Below, piece after piece: positions 26,679 through 36,700 of a stretch of 64,000 nt of DNA (the stretch's first letter is position 1; every line of letters starts with the position of its first letter). The stretch is from contig NZ_JAMXLY010000007.1 of the NCBI RefSeq assembly GCF_024054555.1, positions 1 through 64,000 of the forward strand, in the 5' to 3' direction. The notes under the pieces were generated by a model. That model saw only the letters and a list, made by a program, of their open reading frames with translations. It was not told the origin of the DNA and made no database searches. The DNA is from Segatella cerevisiae. GTDB taxonomy: Bacteria > Bacteroidota > Bacteroidia > Bacteroidales > Bacteroidaceae. The translations under genes were made by a program, and so were the position numbers.

Positions 26679-27995
26679 TTTTCTTTTTTGTTTAAAAAGT
26701 TGATTTATCTTATCTGTATCTTTTTTTTCTTTGTTTCTTACCCATTTGCCCCAGGCCCATAAACGATCAGCAAGTACAAACAGGAAAAGCGGAATTAAAA
26801 ACCAAAGAAGAATCTTTGTGATTTTCTTCGCAATGGAGTTTCCCGGTGTTTGGCCGATTTTTGATAGCTCAAGTGGTTGTGTCAATTCTCCTTCATTAGG
26901 AAGTTCATTATGACTCCATTTGCGGATGATAGTACCGTTCTTGAGAAGGATCAGTCCCGGATTGCTGCGGATGATGGTTTTCAGTGTTGTGCCATCAGTC
27001 GTACAGAACGGATATTCTGCTCCGGTCAGATCTATCCAGCGTTTTATCCCTTTTTCATTACTTGCCGTCAGACAATAGAAAGGATAGTCATGAGACTGTG
27101 CATACTCATAGAGTATATTGATCGGCCCGAAGTCTTCATCATTAGCGTGTTCCAGATAGGGAGCAATCAGAAGGAAAGTATAACCTTTATGGTCAAGTAC
27201 CTGTGGGGTAATATTTTTTCCCGTTAGTCTCGTTTCTATACTGAAATCATGAATGGGAGGAATATAACCTGCTGAGATTTGTGTAGTTTTACTGTCAATG
27301 AACTTCCACGAAGAATCGGGATAGTTGTTGATGTTAAATTCCTTGCGTTGCCCGTTTTTCTCCAGAATGAAAGTTGTCTTGAACTTCGGTTGAGGTGCTC
27401 CTTTTGGAATTGACATTCCCTCTTTGATGTTTGCGCCTATGTGATAGGGCCGGAAATCAAATATAGGCAGATACCATAAACTCAAAATACTTGAGGAAAG
27501 TATAAATAGAATGGTCCAGTTGATGGCGATCCACTGATTCGTTCTCGAGATGAACCGGACCATGCGCAAAGGCCATCTGAGGAGGACTGCAGCACATGCC
27601 AGGAGTACGATGTTTTTCCCGAAAGTCTGTGCATTTGTCAGATGTATTGCATCACCGAAGCATCCGCAGTCTTGTATGGGATCTTTGACAACCAGCCAGA
27701 GCGTAATCAGGGTCATGGCAATCATGAATATGAAGATGATCCTGGAGCATAATCTCCTTCGGATTGCCAGTAGAATGAAGAAGCCCAGACAGAATTCCAA
27801 CGTAGAGAGCAGTACGGAAACAGTCAGTGTAGACCAATCTGGAAACATACCTTGTAGACCTATTGCCTCGAGGTAGTCCTGTATCTTATACTGAGTGCCA
27901 AGAGGGTCAATGGCTTTTACATATCCGGAAAAGATGAATGTAATGCCAAGTATCAACCGACACAGGTTAGTCAGTATAGTCTTTGATTTTCCCAC
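25920..27995 (-). CDS. tpiA: DoxX-like membrane protein fused to triosephosphate isomerase
   Basis: One open frame of 691 codons covers two genes that are normally separate neighbours. Residues 1-439 are a BT_3928-like DoxX/MauE-type protein: four N-terminal membrane segments ([26 protein letters not shown] loop), a fifth segment, a thioredoxin-like periplasmic domain ([18 protein letters not shown]) and a last segment near 410. Residues 440-691 are complete Tpi[16 protein letters not shown] with the electrophilic His, [14 protein letters not shown] with the catalytic Glu, [10 protein letters not shown] and GLIGGASLK. The join reads [10 protein letters not shown] then MRKKIVAGN with no stop. 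The upstream start is a GTG at 27995; a nearby ATG is out of frame. Translation of soluble TpiA from its own ATG at 26678 remains possible. Confidence 0.8.
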   Translation of the reverse strand: MGKSKTILTNLCRLILGITFIFSGYVKAIDPLGTQYKIQDYLEAIGLQGMFPDWSTLTVSVLLSTLEFCLGFFILLAIRRRLCSRIIFIFMIAMTLITLWLVVKDPIQDCGCFGDAIHLTNAQTFGKNIVLLACAAVLLRWPLRMVRFISRTNQWIAINWTILFILSSSILSLWYLPIFDFRPYHIGANIKEGMSIPKGAPQPKFKTTFILEKNGQRKEFNINNYPDSSWKFIDSKTTQISAGYIPPIHDFSIETRLTGKNITPQVLDHKGYTFLLIAPYLEHANDEDFGPINILYEYAQSHDYPFYCLTASNEKGIKRWIDLTGAEYPFCTTDGTTLKTIIRSNPGLILLKNGTIIRKWSHNELPNEGELTQPLELSKIGQTPGNSIAKKITKILLWFLIPLFLFVLADRLWAWGKWVRNKEKKDTDKINQLFKQKRKMRKKIVAGNWKMNMNLQDGITLAKAINSELKADKPNCDVIICTPFIHLASIAQFLDQNIVGLGAENCADKEKGAFTGEVSAEMVKSTGAQYVILGHSERRQYYKETPETLKDKVQLALKNGLKVIFCCGETLTDREANKQEDVVKAELEGSVFNLSADEWKNIILAYEPIWAIGTGKTATSDQAEEMLAYIRSTVAKKYGKQAAEDTTILYGGSCKPSNAPELFSKPDIDGGLIGGASLKADSFKGIIDAWK

Positions 27996-28023
27996 AATTC
28001 TTCATCTTTTCAAACTTGAAGCT

Positions 28024-28581
28024 TTATTTCTGCAATCGTATTGCTCCGAATACGGCATAGTTGATAATATCCATATAGTTGGATGCGATGCCTTCGGAGA
28101 CTTTTGCTGTCCCGTCGTGGTCCTCTATTTCCTTGATGCGTTCTATTTTTGTGAGGATAAAATCTGTATAACTGCTTATTCTCATTGAGCGCCATGCTTC
28201 TCCGTAGTCATGGTTTTTTAGTTGCATCAGTTCCAGACATTCCTGAGCGTGTTTGTCATATAGGCTCAGAGCGTTTTCTGCACTGATATCTACCGTATCG
28301 GAGAATCCTTTCTCTAACTGGATGACTCCGATGATTCCGTAGTTGATCAGCGCCAAGAATTCAGGTCGGATACCTTCTCCTACCCAACTTTTCTTTGCGA
28401 TTCCCAAAGAGCGGATGCGTTTGGCTTTTATGAATAGTTGGTCAGTGAGTGAAGACGGTCTGAGAATTCTCCAGGATGCTCCATAGTCTTTCAGTTTATC
28501 TGCGAAAGTATCACGGGCTTCTTCCATTACGTCCTTAAACTCCTGCTGTGTATCTTTTGTATCTGATGATTCTTGTCCCAT
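28024..28581 (-). CDS. DUF1599 (nucleotide modification-associated) protein
   Basis: 185-residue protein made of two similar halves. Each has D-Y-G-x-x-W-R-x-x-R/RISS-T-D and a later E-G-I-x-x-x-x-x-D/A-L-I/II-N-Y pattern (KDYGASWRILRPSSLTD and INYGIIGVIQLEK; HDYGEAWRSMRISSYTD and INYAVFGAIRLQK). That is the DUF1599 layout, an all-helical family compared with MazG-like nucleotide hydrolases. The molecular function is unproven. It has a full-consensus promoter and is the first gene of the DoxX-TpiA/SPOR/folE series. Confidence 0.88.
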   Translation of the reverse strand: MGQESSDTKDTQQEFKDVMEEARDTFADKLKDYGASWRILRPSSLTDQLFIKAKRIRSLGIAKKSWVGEGIRPEFLALINYGIIGVIQLEKGFSDTVDISAENALSLYDKHAQECLELMQLKNHDYGEAWRSMRISSYTDFILTKIERIKEIEDHDGTAKVSEGIASNYMDIINYAVFGAIRLQK

Positions 28582-28617
28582 AATGATTATCTATGATTTT
28601 AAACCATATCTCATTTG

Positions 28618-28649
28618 CAAATTTAATCAATTCCAATGAAATGACCAAA
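28618..28649 (-). promoter_or_regulatory. Promoter of the DUF1599-tpiA cluster
   Basis: Minus-strand TTTG (28646-28649), 20-base spacer, TAAATTTG (28618-28625): full consensus, 36 bases before the DUF1599 ATG. Confidence 0.8.
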
Positions 28650-28785
28650 AAAAATGAGCCTAAGGATTTTTTTGTTATAATCTGTAAGAAAGAGGATTGG
28701 CTGGTTTTATGGTATAGGAACAGTCTGTTTATTGCTTCCATCTTTTTTGATACTCGTGCCATTGAGCCTGGAATGGTCGGATGAA

Positions 28786-28817
28786 TTTGAAAGATTCAAA
28801 AGTTTTTTGTATCTTTG
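28786..28817 (+). promoter_or_regulatory. cca promoter
   Basis: TTTG (28786-28789), 20-base spacer, TATCTTTG (28810-28817): full consensus, 47 bases before the ATG. Confidence 0.85.
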
Positions 28818-28864
28818 CGCACACAAATTCCGTTATTATTAGGAGCATTTAATAGATTATAATT

Positions 28865-30379
28865 ATGCGAAATCTCACAGAATCTGATTTTGTGCAGTTA
28901 CTAAATAAAGACATCTTTCATGAAATATCCGAGGTCGCTGATTCTCTTCATCTGGAATGTTATGTCGTAGGAGGCTATGTCAGGGATCTTTTTCTGGAAA
29001 GGCCGTCAAACGATATTGATGTTGTAGTCGTGGGGAGTGGAATAGATGTAGCGCGAGCCTTGAAAAGCCGTTTGGGGAAAAAGGCTTGTTTGTCGGTATT
29101 TCGTAATTTTGGTACTGCCCAGGTAAAATATCATGGATTGGAGGTGGAGTTCGTTGGAGCCCGCAAGGAAAGTTATAATCATGATTCCCGTAAACCACAT
29201 GTGGAAGATGGTACACTCAAGGATGATTTGAACCGGCGTGATTTTACCATTAATGCTTTAGCTGTTTGCCTGAATTATCATAGATTCGGTGAATTTATAG
29301 ATCCTTTTGATGGAATGGATGATATGCGTGATGGCGTTCTGGCTACACCTCTTGATCCTGATATAACTTTCTCGGACGATCCTCTTCGTATGATGCGTTG
29401 TGTCCGCTTTGCTACACAGTTAAACTTTCAGATAGAGGAGAAAACTTATGCGGCTCTTTCTCGTAATGCTGATCGGTTGAAAATTATCAGTGGAGAGCGT
29501 GTGGCTGATGAGTTGAACAAGATCATGCTCGCCTCTCATCCTAGTATCGGCTTCTATTATATGCATGATACAGGACTTCTGAAATTGATTTTACCTGAAC
29601 TTTGTTCCCTCGATCTAGTGGAAACACGCAATGGAAAATCCCATAAGAATAATTATCTTCATACTTTAGAGGTTCTGGAAAATCTGTGCAAAGCTCAAAA
29701 TGCAGCGGAATATTCTGAAACGGATTCTTCTGAGAGTTCGGAAAATGATCAGACTCCTTCTGACAGATCTTTAACCGTGAAGGACAGACATTTATATCTT
29801 CGGTGGTCGGCTCTTCTGCATGATGTAGGAAAGGCGAAGTGTAAACGCTGGGATCCGACACAGGGATGGAGTTTTCATAATCATAATCTTGTGGGTGCGA
29901 AGATGGTTCCGCAGATCTTTCGCAGATTAAAGTTGCCGATGGATGCAAAGATGAAATATGTACAGAAGTTGGTCTATCTTCACATGCGTCCGATAGCAAT
30001 TGCCGATGATGAAGTTACAGATAGTGCTGTCCGCCGTCTAATCAATGATGCCGGCGAGGATATTGATGATTTGATGATGCTTTGCGAAGCTGATATTACC
30101 AGTAAAAATCAGGTACGTAAAAAACATTTCCTTGAGAATTTCCATATCGTTCGTGAAAAACTGAAGGACCTGAAGGAACGTGATTATAAACGGCTGCTCC
30201 AGCCTTGCATTGATGGAAATGAGATTATGGAAATGTTTCATCTTCGTCCAAGTCGGGAGGTTGGTACGTTGAAACAGACGCTCAAGGATGCTGTATTGGA
30301 CAATAAAGTTCCTAATCAGCGGGAGCCTTTGATGGAGCTGCTCAAGAGCAAAGCTCATGAGATGGGCTTGGATGATTAG
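28865..30379 (+). CDS. cca: CCA tRNA nucleotidyltransferase with HD domain
   Basis: Adds or repairs the 3' CCA of tRNAs, needed here because both tRNAs in the window lack an encoded CCA. The 504-residue class II enzyme has GGYVRDLFL and NDIDVVVVG (catalytic aspartates), RRDFTINALAV, the flexible DPDITFSDDPLRMMRCVRFA motif and ERVADELNKIM. A C-terminal HD phosphohydrolase domain carries SALLHDVGKAKCK. An acidic Ser/Glu/Asp insert of about 25 residues sits between the core and the HD domain (29700-29790). Strong promoter upstream. Confidence 0.94.
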   Translation: MRNLTESDFVQLLNKDIFHEISEVADSLHLECYVVGGYVRDLFLERPSNDIDVVVVGSGIDVARALKSRLGKKACLSVFRNFGTAQVKYHGLEVEFVGARKESYNHDSRKPHVEDGTLKDDLNRRDFTINALAVCLNYHRFGEFIDPFDGMDDMRDGVLATPLDPDITFSDDPLRMMRCVRFATQLNFQIEEKTYAALSRNADRLKIISGERVADELNKIMLASHPSIGFYYMHDTGLLKLILPELCSLDLVETRNGKSHKNNYLHTLEVLENLCKAQNAAEYSETDSSESSENDQTPSDRSLTVKDRHLYLRWSALLHDVGKAKCKRWDPTQGWSFHNHNLVGAKMVPQIFRRLKLPMDAKMKYVQKLVYLHMRPIAIADDEVTDSAVRRLINDAGEDIDDLMMLCEADITSKNQVRKKHFLENFHIVREKLKDLKERDYKRLLQPCIDGNEIMEMFHLRPSREVGTLKQTLKDAVLDNKVPNQREPLMELLKSKAHEMGLDD

Positions 30380-30400
30380 CCGGAATGGATGAATGGATGG

Positions 30401-30434
30401 AGAGAAAATGACACCTCTGATTATTTTCTCTTTT
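30401..30434 (+). terminator. cca terminator
   Basis: AGAGAAAAT (30401-30409) pairs with ATTTTCTCT (30423-30431), then TTT. AT-rich and therefore modest. Confidence 0.5.
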
Positions 30435-30665
30435 GGGACGAGATTACTTTATGACTCTTCAGGTGATCTTTATCAGGTATTCTTGTCTTTCTGAACAGGT
30501 GCTACTGTATTTCTTTTAAGTACGTAACTGTCTTTTATTCTTTTTATTATATATATAAGGTGTTTCTTTGTGATCCTATGTCTCTTCTGCCTGCTTCCTT
30601 TCTTGCTTTTGTCGTATCCTGTTAAAGTTAGCAAGATTGGAAAAGTAGGGTAGATTTGTTTAGGC

Positions 30666-30673
30666 TACCTTTG
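30666..30673 (+). promoter_or_regulatory. -7 box of the AraC-type gene
   Basis: TACCTTTG, 24 bases before the ATG at 30698. No TTTG at the expected -33 distance, so it may need an activator. Nothing else notable lies in the 318-base gap after cca. Confidence 0.55.
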
Positions 30674-30697
30674 CAGTTGTGATATAACAAAAAAGCT

Positions 30698-31615
30698 ATG
30701 CAACAAAGACAATCAACCAGGGATGATTATTCGAGAAAAATAAATATTATTATCGAATATATAAACAATAATTTGACCAATGATATTGACTTGGATGTGC
30801 TAGCCTCTGTCTCTAATTTTTCTCCTTATCATTTTCATCGTATCTTTAAGGCTTTTACAGGCGAACCGATCGGGGCTTTCATCACACGGATGCGAGTTGA
30901 GACTGCAGCTCGACTACTGCGTTACAGTGATATGCCTGTCTGTGATATTGCTTATAAGGTAGGATATGATATGCCTTCTTCTTTGTCTAAGGTTTTCAAG
31001 CAGTTTTATGATATCACACCAACAGAGTATAGAAATAATAAAAAGTACACAATTATGAAACCGTTAAAAATCAATTCTAATATGGAGTTATGTAGCAATG
31101 TTGTCAATCTGGAACCTCAACAGGCAATTTATATCTCTCTGATAGGTGACTATAAGAAACTGGATTATTGTTTAGCATGGAAGAAACTGTGGAACCATGT
31201 CCGTATGTCTGGTAAGTTCTCTGAAGAGATGGGGAATGGAAAAGGTGTCGATTCAGATAAGGTGCATCAGATGCTTGCGGATGGCAGAATTGCTCATGCT
31301 GTGATTTATCATGATGATCCTAAGTTGACTGACTGCGACAAGAGAAGAGCCGATATCTGTCTTGTTTTGCCGTTTAAGATTGAGGCGAAGGGTGAGATAG
31401 TCATTAAGGAAATTGCTGGTGGCCGATATGTGGTATACCATTATCAGGGATCCTATAACCAACTGGATAAGGTCTATGATACCATTTTCGGTAAATATAT
31501 TCCTGATGGAAATTACAAGTTAGACGAGAGACCTTTGTTTGAGGTCTATCCTAATGATCCGGAATGTACTCCTCCTGACAAACTTCTGACAGAGATTCAT
31601 ATACCTATTATATAA
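30698..31615 (+). CDS. AraC family regulator with GyrI-like effector domain
   Basis: 305-residue transcription factor. Residues 10-115 form the AraC double helix-turn-helix (DVLASVSNFSPYHFHRIFKAFTGEPIGAF, then DIAYKVGYDMPSSLSKVFKQFYDITPTEYR). Residues of about 130-305 are a GyrI/SOUL-like small-molecule-binding domain (PQQAIYISLIGDYKKLD ... GGRYVVYHYQGSYNQLDKVYDTIF ... PLFEVYPNDPECTPPDKLLTEIHIPI), as in Rob/SoxS-like and BmrR-like sensors of lipophilic compounds. Its target is unknown, but it sits 0.9 kb upstream of a multidrug RND efflux operon on the same strand, so control of that operon is a reasonable guess. Confidence 0.88.
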   Translation: MQQRQSTRDDYSRKINIIIEYINNNLTNDIDLDVLASVSNFSPYHFHRIFKAFTGEPIGAFITRMRVETAARLLRYSDMPVCDIAYKVGYDMPSSLSKVFKQFYDITPTEYRNNKKYTIMKPLKINSNMELCSNVVNLEPQQAIYISLIGDYKKLDYCLAWKKLWNHVRMSGKFSEEMGNGKGVDSDKVHQMLADGRIAHAVIYHDDPKLTDCDKRRADICLVLPFKIEAKGEIVIKEIAGGRYVVYHYQGSYNQLDKVYDTIFGKYIPDGNYKLDERPLFEVYPNDPECTPPDKLLTEIHIPII

Positions 31616-31899
31616 GTATACTTGGGATTGCGATCTTTATGGTAGCAATCCCATAAGATTATTGTTGGGAGTTTGATATGTTTCACTGGCTAGTCTGAGA
31701 ATAGACACAACAGGAGTAAAACATCAGACACTGGAATGTTAATTGTTTTCTTTCTGTATGCGGAATCGGAAAGAGAAAAATAAATCTGTCAAGTGAGTCG
31801 GCTCTTCTTTAATTGAAGAAGAACTACGGAATTAAGTCACAATCATAATTACTTGGTTTTCACTTTACCGATAATAACAGGTAGGTTTACCGAAATAGG

Positions 31900-31931
31900 G
31901 TTGTAAAGTTGGTTTTGAATTACTAACTTTG
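31900..31931 (+). promoter_or_regulatory. Candidate promoter of a structured leader
   Basis: GTTG (31900-31903, 3/4 match), 20-base spacer, TAACTTTG (31924-31931). Two TTTACCGA direct repeats lie just upstream (about 31864 and 31886) and could be regulator sites. No annotated gene follows for 560 bases, only the short frame and hairpins below. Confidence 0.5.
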
Positions 31932-31996
31932 TACAGTTCTTATAAAACACAGATTCGATTTACTGTGATTGTTTCTTAATTAATGAATGAAATAAA

Positions 31997-32047
31997 ATGA
32001 GAAAAAATGGTTTGAGAGGTCTCTTCTGGGACCATAGTTCATCGTGA
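31997..32047 (+). CDS. Possible 16-residue leader peptide
   Basis: ATG at 31997 to TGA at 32045-32047, encoding MRKNGLRGLFWDHSSS. It begins about 60 bases after the predicted transcription start, is preceded by an A-rich stretch as for real starts, and ends two bases before a pair of hairpins. Short frames arise by chance, so this is a candidate only; an attenuation-type role is inference. Confidence 0.25.
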   Translation: MRKNGLRGLFWDHSSS

Positions 32048-32048
32048 C

Positions 32049-32088
32049 GCCTGTATGGCAGGCTGACCAAAATGGTGCATTTTGGTCA
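32049..32088 (+). promoter_or_regulatory. Tandem hairpin element
   Basis: Two directly abutting perfect stem-loops: GCCTG-TATGG-CAGGC (32049-32063) and an 11-base-arm hairpin TGACCAAAATG / CATTTTGGTCA with a 3-base GTG loop (32064-32088). There is no T run after them, so they do not look like a terminator. They could be a regulatory RNA structure or, as DNA, a dyad operator for a dimeric regulator. Confidence 0.5.
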
Positions 32089-32494
32089 CGGTCAGATTAT
32101 TTGCTGCAAACTAATCAATCTGATGATTGGCTTTGATCCGATGACTATATGATTATGAAAACAGATACATGGCCATAATAATGAACCGGTTCTTGATAAT
32201 TTCCAAGGTGACTGCATCCTTTTTATCTGGTTAACTAATTGGTAAATTGGTCATTTTACGAATATTTGAGGTCGTAATTGTTCTGTGTCCCTCCTGCGGT
32301 TCACGGATGAACTTGTTTTAGAAATAAAATTTGTTAAAAGTGAAATTGATGTGGTACAATGTTAAGGAATATTCTATACCTTTGCTGTGTGAAAACTTAA
32401 TCTCGTCGAAAAGTTTTTGTATACTACTGTTAGGTTTAAAAGTGGTATGAGGTATATGTGTATTTAAGGTGAATAATTTAATGTTTAAATAAGT
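32089..32494 (+). other. Upstream region of the efflux operon
   Basis: No gene seen in this 406-base stretch. TACCTTTG at 32377-32384 fits the -7 box and is the best candidate promoter for the RND operon, about 110 bases before its first ATG, but no TTTG lies at the -33 distance. The sequence around it is AT-rich. Confidence 0.5.
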
Positions 32495-33694
32495 ATGAAA
32501 ATAAAAGATTGTTTGTTCGTTGCAGTTCTTGCAGTCACTCTTGCCGCCTGTGGTGGGAAGAAGAAAGGTATGCAGTTGGGCAACAACGAGTATCCCGTAC
32601 GTACGGTAGAGGCCTCTAGCGCTTCTTTGCAAACCACCTATCCTGCTACCTTCAAGGGTATAAAGGATGTGGAGATACGTCCGATGGTATCAGGGTTCAT
32701 CACGGGTGTATTTGTTCATGAAGGTCAGGCTGTTCGTGCAGGACAAGTGCTTTTCACGATTGACAGCCAAACTTATCGTGCTGCTGTCCTTCAGGCTCGT
32801 GCTGCTGTAGGGACTGCTATTGCACAGATGAATACGACTCGTCTTACCTATCTGAATAGTAAAAAACTTTTTGCAAAGAATATCATTGGTAAATATGAGT
32901 TGCAGACAGCCTATGATTCTTACCGTTCTTCTGCTGCTCAAGTATCTCAGGTCCGTGCAGCCGTGATTTCGGCCCGGCAAAACCTGGGCTATTGCACCGT
33001 TAAGGCTCCTGTGTCAGGAGTTATCGGTAGTCTGCCCTATAAAATAGGGACACTGATTTCACCTTCTATTCAGGTTCCTTTTACTACGGTCAGTGATATC
33101 AGTAAGATTGAAGCATTCTTCTCTATCTCGGAAAGTGAAATTATGAGATTGAGCCAGTCTTCAGGAAGTTTGCAGGCAGCCCTTGCTTCTTTCCCTCTTG
33201 TGAAACTATTGCTTTCTGATGGTTCTACCTATAATCTTCCTGGCAAGGTCGTTAAAATGAGTGGTATTATCGATCCGGCAACGGGTGCGGTATCACTGAT
33301 TGCTCATTTTTCTAACCCTCAAGGATTATTAAGAAGTGGTGGATCCGGACAGATTGTGATTCCGAATGATAATAACCGTGCCATCATTATTCCACAGGAA
33401 GCCTGCAATCAGGTTCAGGATAAGATATTTGTTTATGTCTTAGGTCAAAATAATAAGGTGAAGCTTACAGAAATAAAAGTAAACTCTCAGAATGATGGTG
33501 TTAATTATATTGTTACCAATGGTCTGCATGTCGGAGATCGTATCGTAACTAAGGGCATCTCTTCGTTGACTGATGGCATGGAGATTGTACCAATTACTGA
33601 GGCACAATATCAGGTGAACCTTGACAAGGCAGCTAAATTGGCTGCTAAGCAGAACTCTGCCAAAGGTTTCATCAATGCCATGAGTGGTAAATAA
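32495..33694 (+). CDS. RND efflux periplasmic adaptor lipoprotein
   Basis: Membrane-fusion subunit of a tripartite pump, bridging the inner-membrane RND protein and the outer-membrane channel. The 399-residue protein starts with a lipoprotein signal (MKIKDCLFVAVLAVTLAAC, lipobox LAAC). It then shows the two lipoyl halves (VEIRPMVSGFITGVFVHEGQ and YCTVKAPVSGVIG), an alpha-hairpin between them (ALQARAAVGTAIAQMNTTR-like stretch), a beta-barrel and a membrane-proximal domain (ISSLTDGMEIVPI). It belongs to the AcrA/MexA type. The pump gene follows after 25 bases. Confidence 0.94.
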   Translation: MKIKDCLFVAVLAVTLAACGGKKKGMQLGNNEYPVRTVEASSASLQTTYPATFKGIKDVEIRPMVSGFITGVFVHEGQAVRAGQVLFTIDSQTYRAAVLQARAAVGTAIAQMNTTRLTYLNSKKLFAKNIIGKYELQTAYDSYRSSAAQVSQVRAAVISARQNLGYCTVKAPVSGVIGSLPYKIGTLISPSIQVPFTTVSDISKIEAFFSISESEIMRLSQSSGSLQAALASFPLVKLLLSDGSTYNLPGKVVKMSGIIDPATGAVSLIAHFSNPQGLLRSGGSGQIVIPNDNNRAIIIPQEACNQVQDKIFVYVLGQNNKVKLTEIKVNSQNDGVNYIVTNGLHVGDRIVTKGISSLTDGMEIVPITEAQYQVNLDKAAKLAAKQNSAKGFINAMSGK

Positions 33695-33719
33695 TCGTTA
33701 AAAGTTTTAAGTTTCATAT

Positions 33720-36700
33720 ATGTCATTTACCAACTTTATAAAACGCCCGGTATTATCAACGGTAATCTCTATTACCTTGGTTTTGTTGGGAATTATTGGG
33801 CTCATCAGCTTGCCTGTTGAACAATATCCGGATATAGCTCCGCCTACGATTGTCGTCTATACCACTTATCAGGGAGCTGATGCAGAGACGGTGATGAATT
33901 CTGTGATTACTCCACTTGAGGAATCTATTAATGGAGTGGAGAATATGACCTACATGACATCTACTGCTACTAATCAGGGGTCTGCTATTATAACCGTGTT
34001 GTTTAAGCACGGGACTAATCCTGATATGGCAGCTGTAAATGTCCAGAACCGTGTTCAGCAGGCTCAGGCTTTGCTTCCTGCAGAGGTTACTCGTATGGGC
34101 GTCCAGGTCATTAAACGTCAGACTTCTCAGGTCATCATGTATACTTTGACTAGTAAAGGAGGAAAATATGATGATCAATTCCTGACTAACTATAATTATA
34201 TCAATGTCATTCCGGCTATTAAGCGTATCTCTGGTGTAGGAGATGTCCAGACCCCCGGTATGGGTATGAAGACTTATTCTATAAGAATCTGGTTGAAACC
34301 GGAGAAGATGAAGCAATATGGACTGATGCCTACTGATATTACAAATGCACTGTCCGAACAAAATATTGAGGCTGCTCCGGGATCATTCGGTGAAAATAGT
34401 AATATGGCTTATGAATATACCATGCGATACAAAGGACGTCTGAAAACTCCTGAGGAGTATGGGAATATCATTATTTCATCCAATACCAATGGACAAACCT
34501 TACATCTGCGTGATGTAGCCAACATAGAACTCGGAAGTTTGATGTATTCTGTTTCCATGCAGAACAACGGCCAGCCGTCTTCTATGGGTATGGTACAGCA
34601 GTTAGCCGGGTCTAATGCTACTCAGATAGCCAAGAATGTAAAGGCTGAACTGAAAAATCAGGCTAAATCATTTCCTTCGGGGATGACTTACAAGATAGAG
34701 TATGATGTAACGGAGTACTTGAATGCTTCTATTCATGAGGTCGTCAAGACGCTTTTCATCACTTTGTTCCTGGTATTTATTGTGGTGTATATCTTTCTTC
34801 AGGACTTCAGGTCGACGCTCATTCCATTGATTGCCGTACCTGTAGCACTGGTAGGTACATTCTTCTTCCTGCTCTTGTTCGGTTTCTCCCTCAACTTGTT
34901 GACGCTATCGGCGTTGCTTCTTGCTATCGCTATTGTGGTTGACGATGCCATTGTGGTGGTTGAGGCGGTCCATGCGAAACTGGATCAGGGATACAAGAGT
35001 TCTTTGACTGCGGCTATTGATGCCATGAATGAAATTTCTGGAGCTATTATCTCAATTACCCTGGTAATGGCTGCGGTGTTTATCCCGGTGTCATTTGTCG
35101 GTGGAATATCCGGAACTTTCTATAAGGAGTTCGGAATCACGATGGCTATCAGTATCGTCATTTCTGCGTTGAATGCCTTGACGCTATCACCTGCACTTTG
35201 TGCGATATTCCTGAAACCTAAGGCGGATGGGGATAAAGAGAAGAAGATGTCATGGATTGATCGTTTTCATGCAGGGTTCAATGCTACCTATGATAAAGTA
35301 CTGGTGAAATATAAGAGGGGCGTAGAACGTGTGATCAACCATCATGTTATTACTGGCATCATTGTTATCGTCGGTATAGTTGCTCTGGTTGTTCTGATGT
35401 CTGTTACGAAGACTGGACTTGTCCCTGACGAGGATACTGGTACTCTGTATGTTACGACTTCTTTACCTCCAGGTACATCTATGGAACGTACCAAAGAAGT
35501 ATGTGGTCAGATTGACAATATGCTGGCTGACAATCCGGCAATAGAAACACAAGAGAAAATCGTGGGATACAGTTTTATAGCCGGCCAGGGTTCTAATCAG
35601 GCAACTTTCGTGGTTAAACTAAAACCATATAAAGATCGTCCGAGTGGTTTCTTTTATAATCTTGAAGGACTTTGGCATGGTGATGGACTGATGCGCTTCT
35701 TTGTCAATCCGATGTCCAATACTTCCGTATTGGGGATGATTTATAAGCAGACGGCTAGTATAAAAGGTGCGCAAGTACTTGCCTTTGCTCCGCCTATGGT
35801 ACCTGGCTTCGGTAATTCCAACGGATTGACCTTTGTCGTTCAAGACAGAACGGGTGGGGATTTGAATAAATTCTTTACGATTACTCAGCAATATTTAAAG
35901 ACGTTGAATAGTCGCCCGGAGATCAGCAACGCCATGACATCTTATAATCCTAATTATCCACAATATATGGTTAATGTGGATGTTGCAAAATGTAAGGAAG
36001 GTGGTACTTCACCGGCTGCTGTTCTGGCTACTCTTCAGGGTTATTATGGGGGAATGTATGCGTCTAACTTCAACCTCTATGGTAAATTGTATCGTGTGAT
36101 GATTCAGGGAGAAGTGGCAAGCAGAATGCGTCCAGACGGACTCTCTAAGATTTATGTCCGGACAACCAATGGAATGGCTCCTATCAGTTCATTCATAACG
36201 TTACAACGGGTATACGGACCTGCTAATATCGGCCGCTTCAATATGTTTACTAGTATCGATATTAATGCTAGCCCTTCTACAGGTTATTCCTCAGGTCAGG
36301 CTTTGAAAGCAGTACAGGAAGTTGCTAAACAGACTTTGCCGGCAGGTTATACGATTGACTATTCAGGATTGACTCGGTCAGAGGCTCAGTCTTCTAATAC
36401 GACGGGGCTCATCTTCCTCCTTTGTATTGTCTTTGTCTATCTGATTCTGAGTGCACAATATGAGAGTTATATCTTGCCTTTGTCGGTAGTGCTTTCTGTG
36501 CCGTTCGGTCTAGCGGGAGCATTCTTGTTTACCAATATCTTCGGGCATTCTAATGATATCTATATGCAGATCTCGTTGATTATGCTGATTGGTTTGTTGT
36601 CCAAGAATGCGATTTTGATTGTGCAGTTTGCTCTTGAACGGCGTAAGACAGGTATGGCTATTAAGTATAGTGCTATCCTGGGTGCCGGTGCTCGACTACG

